Below, piece by piece: positions 37,190-46,444 of a stretch of DNA of 64,000 nucleotides; position 1 is the first letter of the stretch, and each line of letters begins with the position of its first letter. The stretch is from NCBI RefSeq assembly GCF_028009165.1, contig NC_079243.1, positions 4,092,001-4,156,000 of the forward strand, read 5' to 3'. The DNA comes from Akanthomyces muscarius (lineage: Eukaryota > Ascomycota > Sordariomycetes > Hypocreales > Cordycipitaceae). The position numbers and the translations under genes were made by a program. The notes under the pieces are model-generated. The model did no database searches. It was given only the letters and a program-made list of their open reading frames with translations, and was not told where the DNA came from.

Positions 37190-40100
37190 CTAACTAAACG
37201 CCAGCATCCGCTGCGTTGCACGCTCCATTTTGCTCATCGTCGCCTCGTCTAGGAGCGCCCACCACCTGCTCAGCCCCATGGCATACTGGGCCTCGGCCTC
37301 CATGACATCGACAGGCGGACCTTTAATCTGCGGCAGCGCAACGTCACCGGTGCTGGCGGCCTGGCGGGCCTGCTCGTCCCATACGGCCCACGCTGAGACA
37401 TCGCCGGCGCGGAGGCCGAAGCCGCGGTCTTTAACCGCGACCACTGTCATGCCGCGCAAGAGGACCACGTCGCCGCGCTGCACCGCAGGCAGCGACTGCT
37501 GGTGTGGGCGGAAAATGTGCGCGACGTAAATGCCCTGCGGCGCCGAGGACGGGTCGACCAGGAGCAGCTCCAGCATGTAATCGCGGGGCCCGTTCTTGGG
37601 CCGATATGGCGGCGCGGGCGTCGACGCCGCCACCGCAATCATGTCGGCCGTCTTGTTCAGCGCCGTGCGCAGGCTCTTCAGCGCTAGGTTGTCTGGGAGC
37701 GTCGTGCGCAGATCCCGCTGCAGCTGCAGCTTCAGCTCCGATGCCGTTGCCAAGCTCTCGGCATCTTCGGGCGGGGGAGAGGCAGCAATCGCGGGGGCCC
37801 GCAGCCCGGCGCTAGCGGGCGACTCGCTCGGGCGGCCGGTATAGCGCTGCTCCTGCTGCAGCTGCATTTGCACCTGTGTACTGGGCGTCAGCGGCGTGCT
37901 GGCCGCCGGAGAGCGTGTTCCTGAGGAAGATGCGTCATCGAGACGCACGCTGCGGACCGATGCGTCGGGGATGACTAGGCCTTCCTTGAGGCCCGCCTCC
38001 GCAATGTTTTCCATGCTGCGCGTCACTCGCAGCATAATAGGCCGCGAGGGAGTGTGTTCGGCAGACCTGGGTGATGCAGACGAACGGCCGGTGCTGGCGG
38101 CGGCGGCTTTGGCTATGGCCACGCTAGGGTCTGCCTGGTCCGCCGTGCCGCGGCTGCGCGTGATGCGGAATGAGCGGTGCAGAAGTGGCGTCCTATCGCT
38201 GTTCTTGCTGCTAAGGCTGGTATTGAACTCAATGGATGTGTCAACAGTCAGGTCATTAGTCTTATCAATGGACCTGCTACTGCGTCTGTGACTATGCGGC
38301 GAGGACTTCGTGGCTTCAGCCTCGTTCTCCACCTCGGGCTGCTGCTTGGTCTGCGAGCGCGTTCGCCTGCCCGTCTCGGAAATGGTATCGCTACGCTTGC
38401 GACGATGTTCCTTGGCAGACACGGGCAGAGGAGGCGGAGGGAGCTCTGGCTTTGGCGAAGATTGTTGTAGAAACTCGTCCATGATTTGCTGGCTCGCTGC
38501 CATGTCGTCCTCATCTGCGTCTCCTTCCGCACCTTGATGCGGTTGCTCTTGTGTAGTCTGAATAATCTCGATTCCAGCAGCCTCGGCGACAGGTATGTGG
38601 GTGTCAATAGGCGTGAGGAGCTGGCGATTAGTAGTGGACACCGTTGGGCGTGTGGTAGTGGATTGGGCGGCGACTTCGGCCTCGCTCGTGAGCTGCTTGA
38701 CATCTGTTTCCGACAGTTGGCCCTGCACCTCTGGCACAGACACTTCCTCAGGATCCTCTTGAGCCAGCTCTTCAACAAGTTGAGTAGATGCACTCAGTTT
38801 CTCTTGCCCAGCCTGTTCAACGACCTCTTTAGCAACCTCTTCAAGAACCAGAGTTGACTCCTCGGGTGCCTTGAGACTTGGCTCGACCACCATCTCCCGC
38901 TCGTCTTGCTCTATGGGAACCTCTTCGGCGGCAACTGTAGGCGGAACCTCGACAAGCATTTCGACTTCTTCGGGTTCCTTGATGTCCATATCAACGTCAG
39001 GTTGAGACTTGATCTCATTTTCGATGTCCTCAGGAGCCTCTGCGACATGAATGTCAGCATCAGCGTTTGCAGCTTTCTCGACATCTGACGCATCCACCTG
39101 GGCGGGTTCAGGTGTCACATCTTCCTCCATCGCATTGGAATCATCAGCTTCAACTGAGGCAGTTTCAGAAGCAACATCTTCCTCCATCGCGTTGGCATCT
39201 GTAGCTTCAACTGGGGCAGGTTCGGAGACAATGTCTTCCTCCATTGCGTCAACTTCCTCTGCAACCTTATCCACTTTGATGGGAGAAGGACTGCGCGAAG
39301 CTGTTTCCTTGAGCGGAGGTTCGGCCCCCACCACGGAATTCGAGCCGACTTCGTCGCCGACCTCGTCAACATCCATTTCGTCGGCCGACACTTGCATTTC
39401 TTTTGCCGATTCAGTCTCTTCAGCTGGTGATACCCGAGGTTCGGCGTCAGCCTGATCCTCTTCTCTTAAGCGCTTCACAATGTCGACCTCATCAAGATGC
39501 TCATCAGCAGAAGCATCTTCATCGCCGGCATGGCCAGCGTCGTGTTCCACCACTGCCTCTTCGCGACTGGACTCCCGAGTATGCGACCCTTCATCCGCTG
39601 ATATTTGGCGGGCAATCTCGTCATCTATCTCAGACTCATCTTCAGGCTCTTCCTCATCTTCGTCAAACTGCTCCGGTTCGGCTGATTTGGGGGGGATTAC
39701 CGTACTGGTAGGTGCTGGGACTGGGGTGGAGGGCTCAGCCTCATCCTCTGAATCTGAAAGAAGACTAATGTAAACGGGGTCTTGAGAAGCTGGTCGGTCG
39801 CGGGCGGCAGGCTCTTCTTCTTCTTCTTCCTCTTCTTCTTCTTCATCATCTTCTTCTTCTTCATCATCTTCTTCTTCGTCTGAATACTCTCGCCCTTCTT
39901 CATCATCGTCATCGTAGTGCTGCTCGTCATCCTCGCCACAATGCTCGTCGAGCCCCGATTCTTCCTCATCGTCATACTCTCCCTGTGCATCATCTTCCTC
40001 TTCGTCCTGTTCTTCCTCGGACTCTACTGCTTGTAGCATCCGTGGTGGCTCACCAGCCTCGATATCGTAGTCTGTGCTTTCATCCTGCTCCTCGGCTTCT

Positions 40101-41773
40101 TCCTCTTCGTGAGTTTTCTGGCCTGCTACTTCACTGCGCATCTGATCGAAAGTGCGAGGGAGATCGAATGCATGTGGTTTCGATTCTTTGAGGATTTGCT
40201 CATGCTCTTGTATTTCCGGATATGTATTGGCCTCGTAGATGTCATCCTCTGGCTGCTCCTGGGCCGACGAAGTTGGGTGAGGAAATGGCTCGACGGCGAA
40301 TGGGTTCCTGATGGCAGCTGGTAGTGGAAACTCCGTAGTGGAAAAGGGATTTGAATGCTGTTGATCTTTCGGACTCTGTGTCACGCCGAAGTTTGTATCG
40401 ATTTCGGGGTACGCCTCGTTGGCTGATATATCGAAAGCCAATTCCGGCTGCCCAGGTACCCGCTCTTCAGCAGCATCGCGACTTCGCATCGATTCTGCAA
40501 GAGCATCATTAAACACGGGGATACTGCTAGTAGAGGCCGTTGTAGTGTGCTCGGCCGAAAAGCCAGAGTTCCCAAAGGAGGAGCCAAAGATGCCGCTTTG
40601 TGGAGGCGTGGCTGTCGCCGTAGATGCGAATATATTTGTACTCCCGCCAAACAATGGCCGGCTAGGCTGAGCAGCTGAAGAAGCCGTCTCTTGTGTTGTG
40701 GTAGAAGGCGCACCAAAGATTGGCGCTGCGAAATGACCGTTGGGCTGCTCTTGAGGCTTTCCAAAAGTCATAGGGGTTGGCGACGACGGAATCAAGGAGG
40801 CAGACTCGCGTGCTTGCTCCGCGATCTGGAACGCGAAAGAGGTATTGAGTGTCTGCGAGGATTCATCCACCATAGCGGGACTTTTGAGAGACGCTACTAT
40901 AGGCTCGTCAGGTTCGTCCGCCTCACTGTTCTCTTCTCCGTCGCTCTCGAGTTCGTGCAGTTTAGGTGCTTTCGGCTCTGGGCTGGGTGATCGGCTGCTA
41001 TACTTCCACCCCGTGGCACCCATGCTAAAGCGTGAGCGTTTTGCCTTTTTCTTCTTCCTCTTGGCCATGTCCTCGTCGAAAATGTCGAATCCATCTTCGA
41101 AGAGCGATCCGTACGAAACGCGGGCTCGTTTGAGGAACGCAGGCGAAGCGTATTCGGCAGGCTCGAAGGCGTAAGATGCCAGTCGCTTCGCTGGCAAATT
41201 GCTGTTCGGGGAATGCGCGCCGGGTGTCGAGACTACTTCTGTAGCAAACAGCCCCGAGTGATTGAGGGGCGAGGAGCCCTGCGGCGTAAGCGTAGCCAGA
41301 GGCGCGTCGTTTCCGTCTGCATCGTCCGGGAGAGTCAAATCTAGAATTTCTGTCTGCTGGTCATCTGCCCGCCGAACGCGCATCAGCAGCCGGTTGGTGA
41401 ACTTGAGCTGCCACTCCAGAATCGTGCCGGGCACCCGCGTTTGCAACTTGTGCGCCTCCCACTCTGCCCCCTCGAGGGAGATTCGCAGGGCATCACCGCC
41501 GCCTATTCCTGCATCTGCGAGCTTTTGGCCGACCTGGCCGTGGAATTCGAGGCGCAGCTGGCCGCGCGCATGTCGTAGACGAAAGTCGTGCTCGGCGAGG
41601 ATAAATGCGGCGGAGTGGGAGACGATGCTATAGGGCCATGTAATCGTGACCACGCCATCGATGACGCGTGATTCTCGGTCGGCCAGCTCGGGTTTGAGCT
41701 GCGCAATAGGTGTGGGCGTCTGAGCATCGAGCGTGCTGCTCGCTGCAGAAGCGCGAGCTGTAGCTTCGGCCAT
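37190..41773 (-). CDS. Large acidic protein with C-terminal telomeric ssDNA-binding (POT1/Cdc13-type) OB fold
   Basis: One uninterrupted frame of 1527 residues from ATG at 41773 (MAEATARAS). Residues ~35-120 look like a small beta-barrel (VIDGVVTITWPYSI through LRISLEGAEWEAH). The centre is low-complexity: Glu/Asp-rich runs near residues 620-700 and a decayed tandem repeat around NAMEEDV. Residues ~1360-1527 match the Telo_bind/POT1-Cdc13 type OB domain (LALKSLRTALNKT, YMLELLLVDPSS, VQRGDVVLLRGMTVVAVKDR). The likely role is binding of single-stranded telomeric DNA or telomere-cap assembly in the nucleus. The architecture, with the OB fold at the C terminus of a long acidic protein, differs from POT1, which carries it at the N terminus. 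The start lies 981 bp from the divergent Pus4 gene. Function is inferred. Confidence 0.8.
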   Translation of the reverse strand: MAEATARASAASSTLDAQTPTPIAQLKPELADRESRVIDGVVTITWPYSIVSHSAAFILAEHDFRLRHARGQLRLEFHGQVGQKLADAGIGGGDALRISLEGAEWEAHKLQTRVPGTILEWQLKFTNRLLMRVRRADDQQTEILDLTLPDDADGNDAPLATLTPQGSSPLNHSGLFATEVVSTPGAHSPNSNLPAKRLASYAFEPAEYASPAFLKRARVSYGSLFEDGFDIFDEDMAKRKKKKAKRSRFSMGATGWKYSSRSPSPEPKAPKLHELESDGEENSEADEPDEPIVASLKSPAMVDESSQTLNTSFAFQIAEQARESASLIPSSPTPMTFGKPQEQPNGHFAAPIFGAPSTTTQETASSAAQPSRPLFGGSTNIFASTATATPPQSGIFGSSFGNSGFSAEHTTTASTSSIPVFNDALAESMRSRDAAEERVPGQPELAFDISANEAYPEIDTNFGVTQSPKDQQHSNPFSTTEFPLPAAIRNPFAVEPFPHPTSSAQEQPEDDIYEANTYPEIQEHEQILKESKPHAFDLPRTFDQMRSEVAGQKTHEEEEAEEQDESTDYDIEAGEPPRMLQAVESEEEQDEEEDDAQGEYDDEEESGLDEHCGEDDEQHYDDDDEEGREYSDEEEDDEEEEDDEEEEEEEEEEEPAARDRPASQDPVYISLLSDSEDEAEPSTPVPAPTSTVIPPKSAEPEQFDEDEEEPEDESEIDDEIARQISADEGSHTRESSREEAVVEHDAGHAGDEDASADEHLDEVDIVKRLREEDQADAEPRVSPAEETESAKEMQVSADEMDVDEVGDEVGSNSVVGAEPPLKETASRSPSPIKVDKVAEEVDAMEEDIVSEPAPVEATDANAMEEDVASETASVEADDSNAMEEDVTPEPAQVDASDVEKAANADADIHVAEAPEDIENEIKSQPDVDMDIKEPEEVEMLVEVPPTVAAEEVPIEQDEREMVVEPSLKAPEESTLVLEEVAKEVVEQAGQEKLSASTQLVEELAQEDPEEVSVPEVQGQLSETDVKQLTSEAEVAAQSTTTRPTVSTTNRQLLTPIDTHIPVAEAAGIEIIQTTQEQPHQGAEGDADEDDMAASQQIMDEFLQQSSPKPELPPPPLPVSAKEHRRKRSDTISETGRRTRSQTKQQPEVENEAEATKSSPHSHRRSSRSIDKTNDLTVDTSIEFNTSLSSKNSDRTPLLHRSFRITRSRGTADQADPSVAIAKAAAASTGRSSASPRSAEHTPSRPIMLRVTRSMENIAEAGLKEGLVIPDASVRSVRLDDASSSGTRSPAASTPLTPSTQVQMQLQQEQRYTGRPSESPASAGLRAPAIAASPPPEDAESLATASELKLQLQRDLRTTLPDNLALKSLRTALNKTADMIAVAASTPAPPYRPKNGPRDYMLELLLVDPSSAPQGIYVAHIFRPHQQSLPAVQRGDVVLLRGMTVVAVKDRGFGLRAGDVSAWAVWDEQARQAASTGDVALPQIKGPPVDVMEAEAQYAMGLSRWWALLDEATMSKMERATQRMLAFS

Positions 41774-42754
41774 GGTGAAGCTTGGGCGGGTGTGCGGAGG
41801 GCAAGCTCACGATGGAGCTTCCGATCGGGAAGTCAATAACATCGACGGGTTAATGGGGACGACGACCTTTCTTTGGAGTTTGATAATTTGCTCGTTTGTG
41901 CCTGTAGCGCGGAGGCAGCTTCTGAGCGAGTGGTGATGAGCGGAGATGAGGGAGAGAAGTGGTGGTGGGTTGGGTTCATCAATTTAGTTGCTGCCAAAAA
42001 AAGCTGTAACTAGGGATGCCATGGAGCTGGCGCGCCAGTCCAACACTGCGTTTGCACTGCGTTTGCACTGCGTGTGGTGAGGGGCAGCTGGCGCAATCGG
42101 ATTTCACATTCACAGTTACTTCTAACGCGTTTTGTCGAATGATGAATTTTCTTCCCTTTTTTTCTCTTCAAACTCGCCCAAGAATATGAATACTATTTTC
42201 TAGTTCAAAGTGCTGCTGCATTATCAGCTCCCTCTTCTTACACGAAACTCCGCTCCAGGTTGATAATGTGTATCGATACAGAGCAGTTGAATTGCGAGTT
42301 TTTGAACCACCTCATCAATCCTTCAAACGGCGCTTGTGTCTTCCGCTCTCAATACAAAGAAAGTCGACATCTACCACACGGATGATTATAGTCAAGTTAC
42401 CAAGGGACTGTCCTTGTCTGGATCGCGACAAGCCTCTAGCGTGTAGATTGCAGCGGGTCACGCCTGCCAATCGCCGACATTGTCAGCCTGGCCTGGCCTG
42501 GCGCTACGCTGTGGCTCCAGCAATTTTTTTCCCAGTCCTCCTCCACCAGGTAAACTTTTTTCCCTAGCTCGAGGCATGCGCTTGGTGGAAATCCGAGGAC
42601 GCTGTACTCTTCCTTCTTTTGGCCCTCTGGTTTCATCCCAATTGCGATTACTAGTTGCGACTATTCATCCCCTTAGCTGCCTGTTGCTGTTGTAGAGAGC
42701 GTGGCCAGCTTGGTGCCCGTCTCCTCAGGATAATCAGGTCCCGTAGTCGCTCGT
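41774..42754. promoter_or_regulatory. Shared upstream region of the divergent telomere-OB and Pus4 genes
   Basis: Both flanking genes start outward from this 981-bp gap, so it must hold both promoters. It contains the perfect 12-bp palindrome CTGGCGCGCCAG at 42027-42038, followed by an 11-bp direct repeat (CACTGCGTTTG, two full copies and a partial one, 42043-42071). No clear TATA box is fixed at either end. Binding sites are not assigned. Confidence 0.55.
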
Positions 42755-42781
42755 ATGCGCCGGGCCGGAATACCCTTCAAG

Positions 42782-44294
42782 ATGGCCTCTGAAATTGCCC
42801 GAGACGGCATATTTGGTATGCTCAACCGTTCCCTCCCCGCGATCTGCCTCACCGCGGCAACACGCTAATTGCAGTGCGCTCTTTCTAGCCATCAACAAAC
42901 CCTGCGGCGAGAGCTCTGCGCAGGTCATCCGCGTCTGCCAGCAGCATTTCAACCCCTCCAACTTCTTCAAACCCATGCTCGACAACGAAGTTGCGCGCCG
43001 CCTCAAGGAGTCGGGCGGCCAGTTCAAGCGCCGCCGACAGGAGAAGAGGGCGTCGCAGGTCAAGATGGGCCACGGCGGCACCCTTGACCCTCTCGCCACC
43101 GGCGTCCTCATCCTCGGTGTCGGCACCGGCACCAAGCAGCTGTCCCAGTTCCTCGACTGCACCAAGGCATACGAAACTGTCGTCGTCTTTGGCGCCAGCA
43201 CCGACACCTACGACCGCGTCGGCCGCGTCCTCTCCAAGCGACCTTACGATCACATTACAAAAGAGAAGCTACAGGAGGCGCTCGAGTCCTTTAAGGGCAA
43301 GCAGACTCAGATTCCACCGCTGTATTCCGCCCTCAAGATGAATGGCAAGCCACTGTACGAATACGCGCGCGAGGGCAAGCCGATTCCTAGAGAGATTGAG
43401 GGCCGCGAAGTCGAGGTACTCGATCTGGAGCTCGTCGAGTTTTACGAGCCCGGCAAACACAACCATCGCTGGCCTACCGAGGAAGCCTCTGCCTCGGAGC
43501 GCAACCTGGCCGAGCAGGTTTGGCGCCTCAAGAAGTCGCAAGAGACGGCCAAAAAGCTCACCCCTGAGGAAAAGCACGAAGACGATGAAGCGATAGCAGC
43601 GCATGAGTCGTTTAAGAAGAAATTTGAGGAGCGCCAAGATGACCTAATCCGGGACTCACCTAAGCCGTCTCGCCAGCGTAACTCCAAAGATGCCATGATG
43701 TCGGGCGCCCTCGGCGCCCTCCCCCAGGCTGCCACACACTCGACCAAGGGCTCCAATCTTGTGCAGCCCGCGCCCGATAAAAACACGCCGCCTCCCTGGA
43801 CCGACGAAGGCCCTCCCGCGGCCAAGATTAGACTCACCGTCACATCTGGATATTATATCCGCAGTTTCTGCCACGATCTGGGCGCCAAGCTCGACTCGGC
43901 CGGGCTCATGGCCGAGCTCTGCCGCACGCGACAGAGCGACTTTACCGTCGGCGGCATCAACTGCCTCGAGTACGATGACCTGGCCAAGGGCGAGGAGGTT
44001 TGGGGCCCGCAGGTCGCCGACATGCTGGCCCGCTGGAACGGCGAGCCAGGTGGCAACTGGACAGCTGCTGACGCCAAAACGAATGGTGCGACCGCCCCTA
44101 GCAAAGCGCACCCGCGAGGCCCAAATGGTAGCGGCCCGACCAGTCCTGCAAAGGGTGAGAAGCGCCGTCGCTCTCCTTCCGAGGAGTTACCCAGGAAAGC
44201 TGCCGCTCGCGGTGACAACGATAGCCTGCGGCCAGATACACCGGGCCGTCGACCGTCAGATGACGAGAAGTCGTGGAACGGCTTTGACGACTAG
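42782..44294 (+). CDS. PUS4: tRNA pseudouridine-55 synthase (Pus4/TruB family)
   Basis: Join of 42782..42815 and 42889..44294; the 73-nt intron runs GTATGC to TTTCTAG and joins GIF to AINKPCG, giving 479 residues. The enzyme isomerises U55 in the T-loop of tRNAs. The TruB signature GHGGTLDPLATGVL contains the catalytic Asp78, and IPPLYSALKMNGKPLYEYAR is the second conserved block. Compared with bacterial TruB there is a long insertion (residues ~230-310, Lys/Glu-rich) and a basic, Ser/Pro-rich tail from ~400 on, as in other fungal members. The C-terminal catalytic part returns at IRLTVTSGYYIRSFCHDLG. An in-frame ATG at 42755 would add nine residues (MRRAGIPFK). AATAAA at 44531-44536 is a plausible poly(A) signal. 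Confidence 0.93.
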
Positions 44295-45837
44295 ACCGCG
44301 GCAAACCACCACTATTCATGAACCCGCGGTGGCGGACACGATATCATTGGGATCAGGCGTTGGGAGAATTTAAGGACACACACAAAAGAGCTGGGGGGCG
44401 TGGCATACTCATACATTGTACATATCCATTTGCAACTTATAGCAGGCTACTCCGGGGTAATCGAATATTGACACTTCCCTACTTCAATCCGCCTCACATC
44501 TTCTATTGACTTGGCAAAGATAGTAGTCTAAATAAAATTCGGATCCATGCGATGTGCCGTCTCTGAGGACAAGAGAATCCTGGCTCAGTGTCTCCTATGA
44601 CATACGTCTTGTAGTTTGCCTGATCGCCCCTCATCCTCCATTGCGACAACTTTCGAAAGAGCACCCAGCGGCATCAGAGGCAGCTGCGGCGACAGAGTTT
44701 GTCACAGATGTAATTCACCAAGGCCAGTCCAGCTTCCATGGCTGATTGGCAACAAGTAAACCCCTTGGGTGCTCTGACTTCGGAAGAAAGCCGCTTGCTT
44801 GCCCCCCTCCCTTTGCGCCTGAGAACAATATTGGCGACAAAGGTACGGTCATTTTTCAAAATTTTCCGTCTTACATTGAGACGGGTTCACACTACCAACT
44901 GGTTTTACCTTTCTTCTATCGCGCCCATGACGATCAAACAAGTTGCCAAGCACCAGCTGAAGCAACCTTCACAAGAGTCTTCCCCAGGTATCTAGGTATG
45001 TGACCGAGCCGAGACACTGCACTCAGTTATTGCCTCTGAGCGTTAACACTGGCCAGAGGTATCGCAGTGAGTCTGTAAACGACACTGCTATTATTTTTGT
45101 TTCGGCTAGTGCAGTAAACAGCGAGAGCTTAGTAGTCGCCTACAGATATTATCTATGGCTTCGACGGCATATCATACTCTTCAAGAATACAGCGGTGTTT
45201 GAGCTGCGAGATGCGAGACATGGCATGGTAGGGTACAATGTACATGCTGCCTTTGATTTACAGCCCTGTCATTGACTGATGACTGAATGGATCGCCTCGC
45301 TCTGATTTTTTGTAGCGCATCACCTCTGTTGCTCGTACTGTTGTTTCGCGCGGCGCGCGGCGCAGATTCATCTGGTTTCTAGAAAGCTGTAGGGTATCTA
45401 CGACGCGCCTGCACTGATTCATGCCATTCGTGGTTCGCTACAAAGATTTCTGCGCGCGCGCCTTTCTTGCTGTGGCGTGTTCCAACGAGACCTCATGCCT
45501 GTGGCGAATCTGCCATCCATCCTGCAACCACCACGGATGCACCATCTGATCAAAAATGTAAAAAGAAAAAAAAATGAAAGATGGCCAGCTGCAGTATAAA
45601 AACCTGCTGAATGTCTCGGATCTGGGCGAGCGTACAAGATAGGCAGGCCTTGAGTCTACCAGCCAACAAGTCCAAAGTTCAAGTAAGAGCCCCGGCGCAC
45701 GGCCGAGCCAGCTTGACAATTGAACTATAAGAAGCCCTACAGCAGCGCACTGGGACATGAGTCTTTAAGAAACAGGTTTACCATTCAGATTCTCGTTCGG
45801 CGATCTTGAGAAACTTTATTCAGCCGTACCCTACAAC
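44295..45837. other. Gene-free stretch (1.5 kb), left edge of accessory block
   Basis: This region holds the 3' flank of Pus4 and the upstream region of the small secreted gene. Short open frames (under 110 codons) without motifs occur on both strands. A TATAAAAA box lies at 45595-45602, about 240 bp before the start codon at 45838. No RNA gene was recognised. Confidence 0.5.
45595..45602 (+). promoter_or_regulatory. Candidate TATA box upstream of the secreted cysteine-rich gene
   Basis: TATAAAAA sits in otherwise mixed sequence about 236 bp before the ATG at 45838. If it is used, the 5' leader would be about 200 nt long. This is inference from one motif. Confidence 0.3.
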
Positions 45838-46143
45838 ATGCAGCTTCTTTCCTTCCTTCTCTTGCTTGGCACAGCTTCAGCCATGGAAGGTCTTCGATGC
45901 AGATGAGACGAAAACGCCGCTTCCGAAGACTACAAAACCACGCTTGTGACGTGTAATGAAGTTCTTCATGGGGACACTCCCACGTATCCGGCGGACAGAG
46001 ATTGCATGAGCCATTGTTACAATAAAGCTCAGAGTTATTGCGACCTGGGCGGCCAACCCGACTCCTACTGGAACAATTTCAGGGAAAGGTGCGCCTTCCA
46101 TGGCGAAGCTTTTGAGAAGCACTGCAAGGTGACACAGTGCTAA
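45838..46143 (+). CDS. Small secreted cysteine-rich protein with disturbed reading frame
   Basis: ATG at 45838 opens a 15-residue hydrophobic signal sequence ending at an ASA-type cleavage site (MQLLSFLLLLGTASA). In the same frame a TGA stop occurs at 45904-45906, after which the frame stays open to TAA at 46141. The downstream part is cysteine-rich, hydrophilic and small, like fungal secreted effectors or antimicrobial-type peptides; I recognise no family. The two halves are in frame, so the stop could be a nonsense mutation or could be removed. A 72-nt intron from 45890 to 45961 (GTCTTC...GAAG) would also close the frame to 77 residues with six cysteines, but its donor is poor. The alternative is a pseudogene. 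Confidence 0.45.
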
Positions 46144-46444
46144 AAATTATGCGCCAGGTCGGCTCAGGTAGATTCGAACCTCTCCTTGCATCATTTTCTT
46201 GTAGACCACGACGCTCTGAGCTTTAGAAAGTCTGGGTTGTTGTATTCGTGCGCCGTGAATGAACGCATTGGATCGAACATGGCACATTTGAATTGGCAAG
46301 TGCAATGTACTGCGCCTCAAAGTAGTTTTACTTCGTACATGTTAAAATATAGAGTGAGTGGGTAGGCCATTTGCTATCTATGCGCTGACCGTCGGGCCCC
46401 TAAGCGCTGACCGCGCTGGATCCGTATAGCAGGGAGAGGTGCTC

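Noticed and set aside
46150..46235. tRNA-like elements on the minus strand (AGCTCAGAGCG box and GGTTCGAATC loop)
   Set aside because: The spacing is about 60 nt, the T stem does not pair and no proper anticodon arm forms. At best it is a relic.
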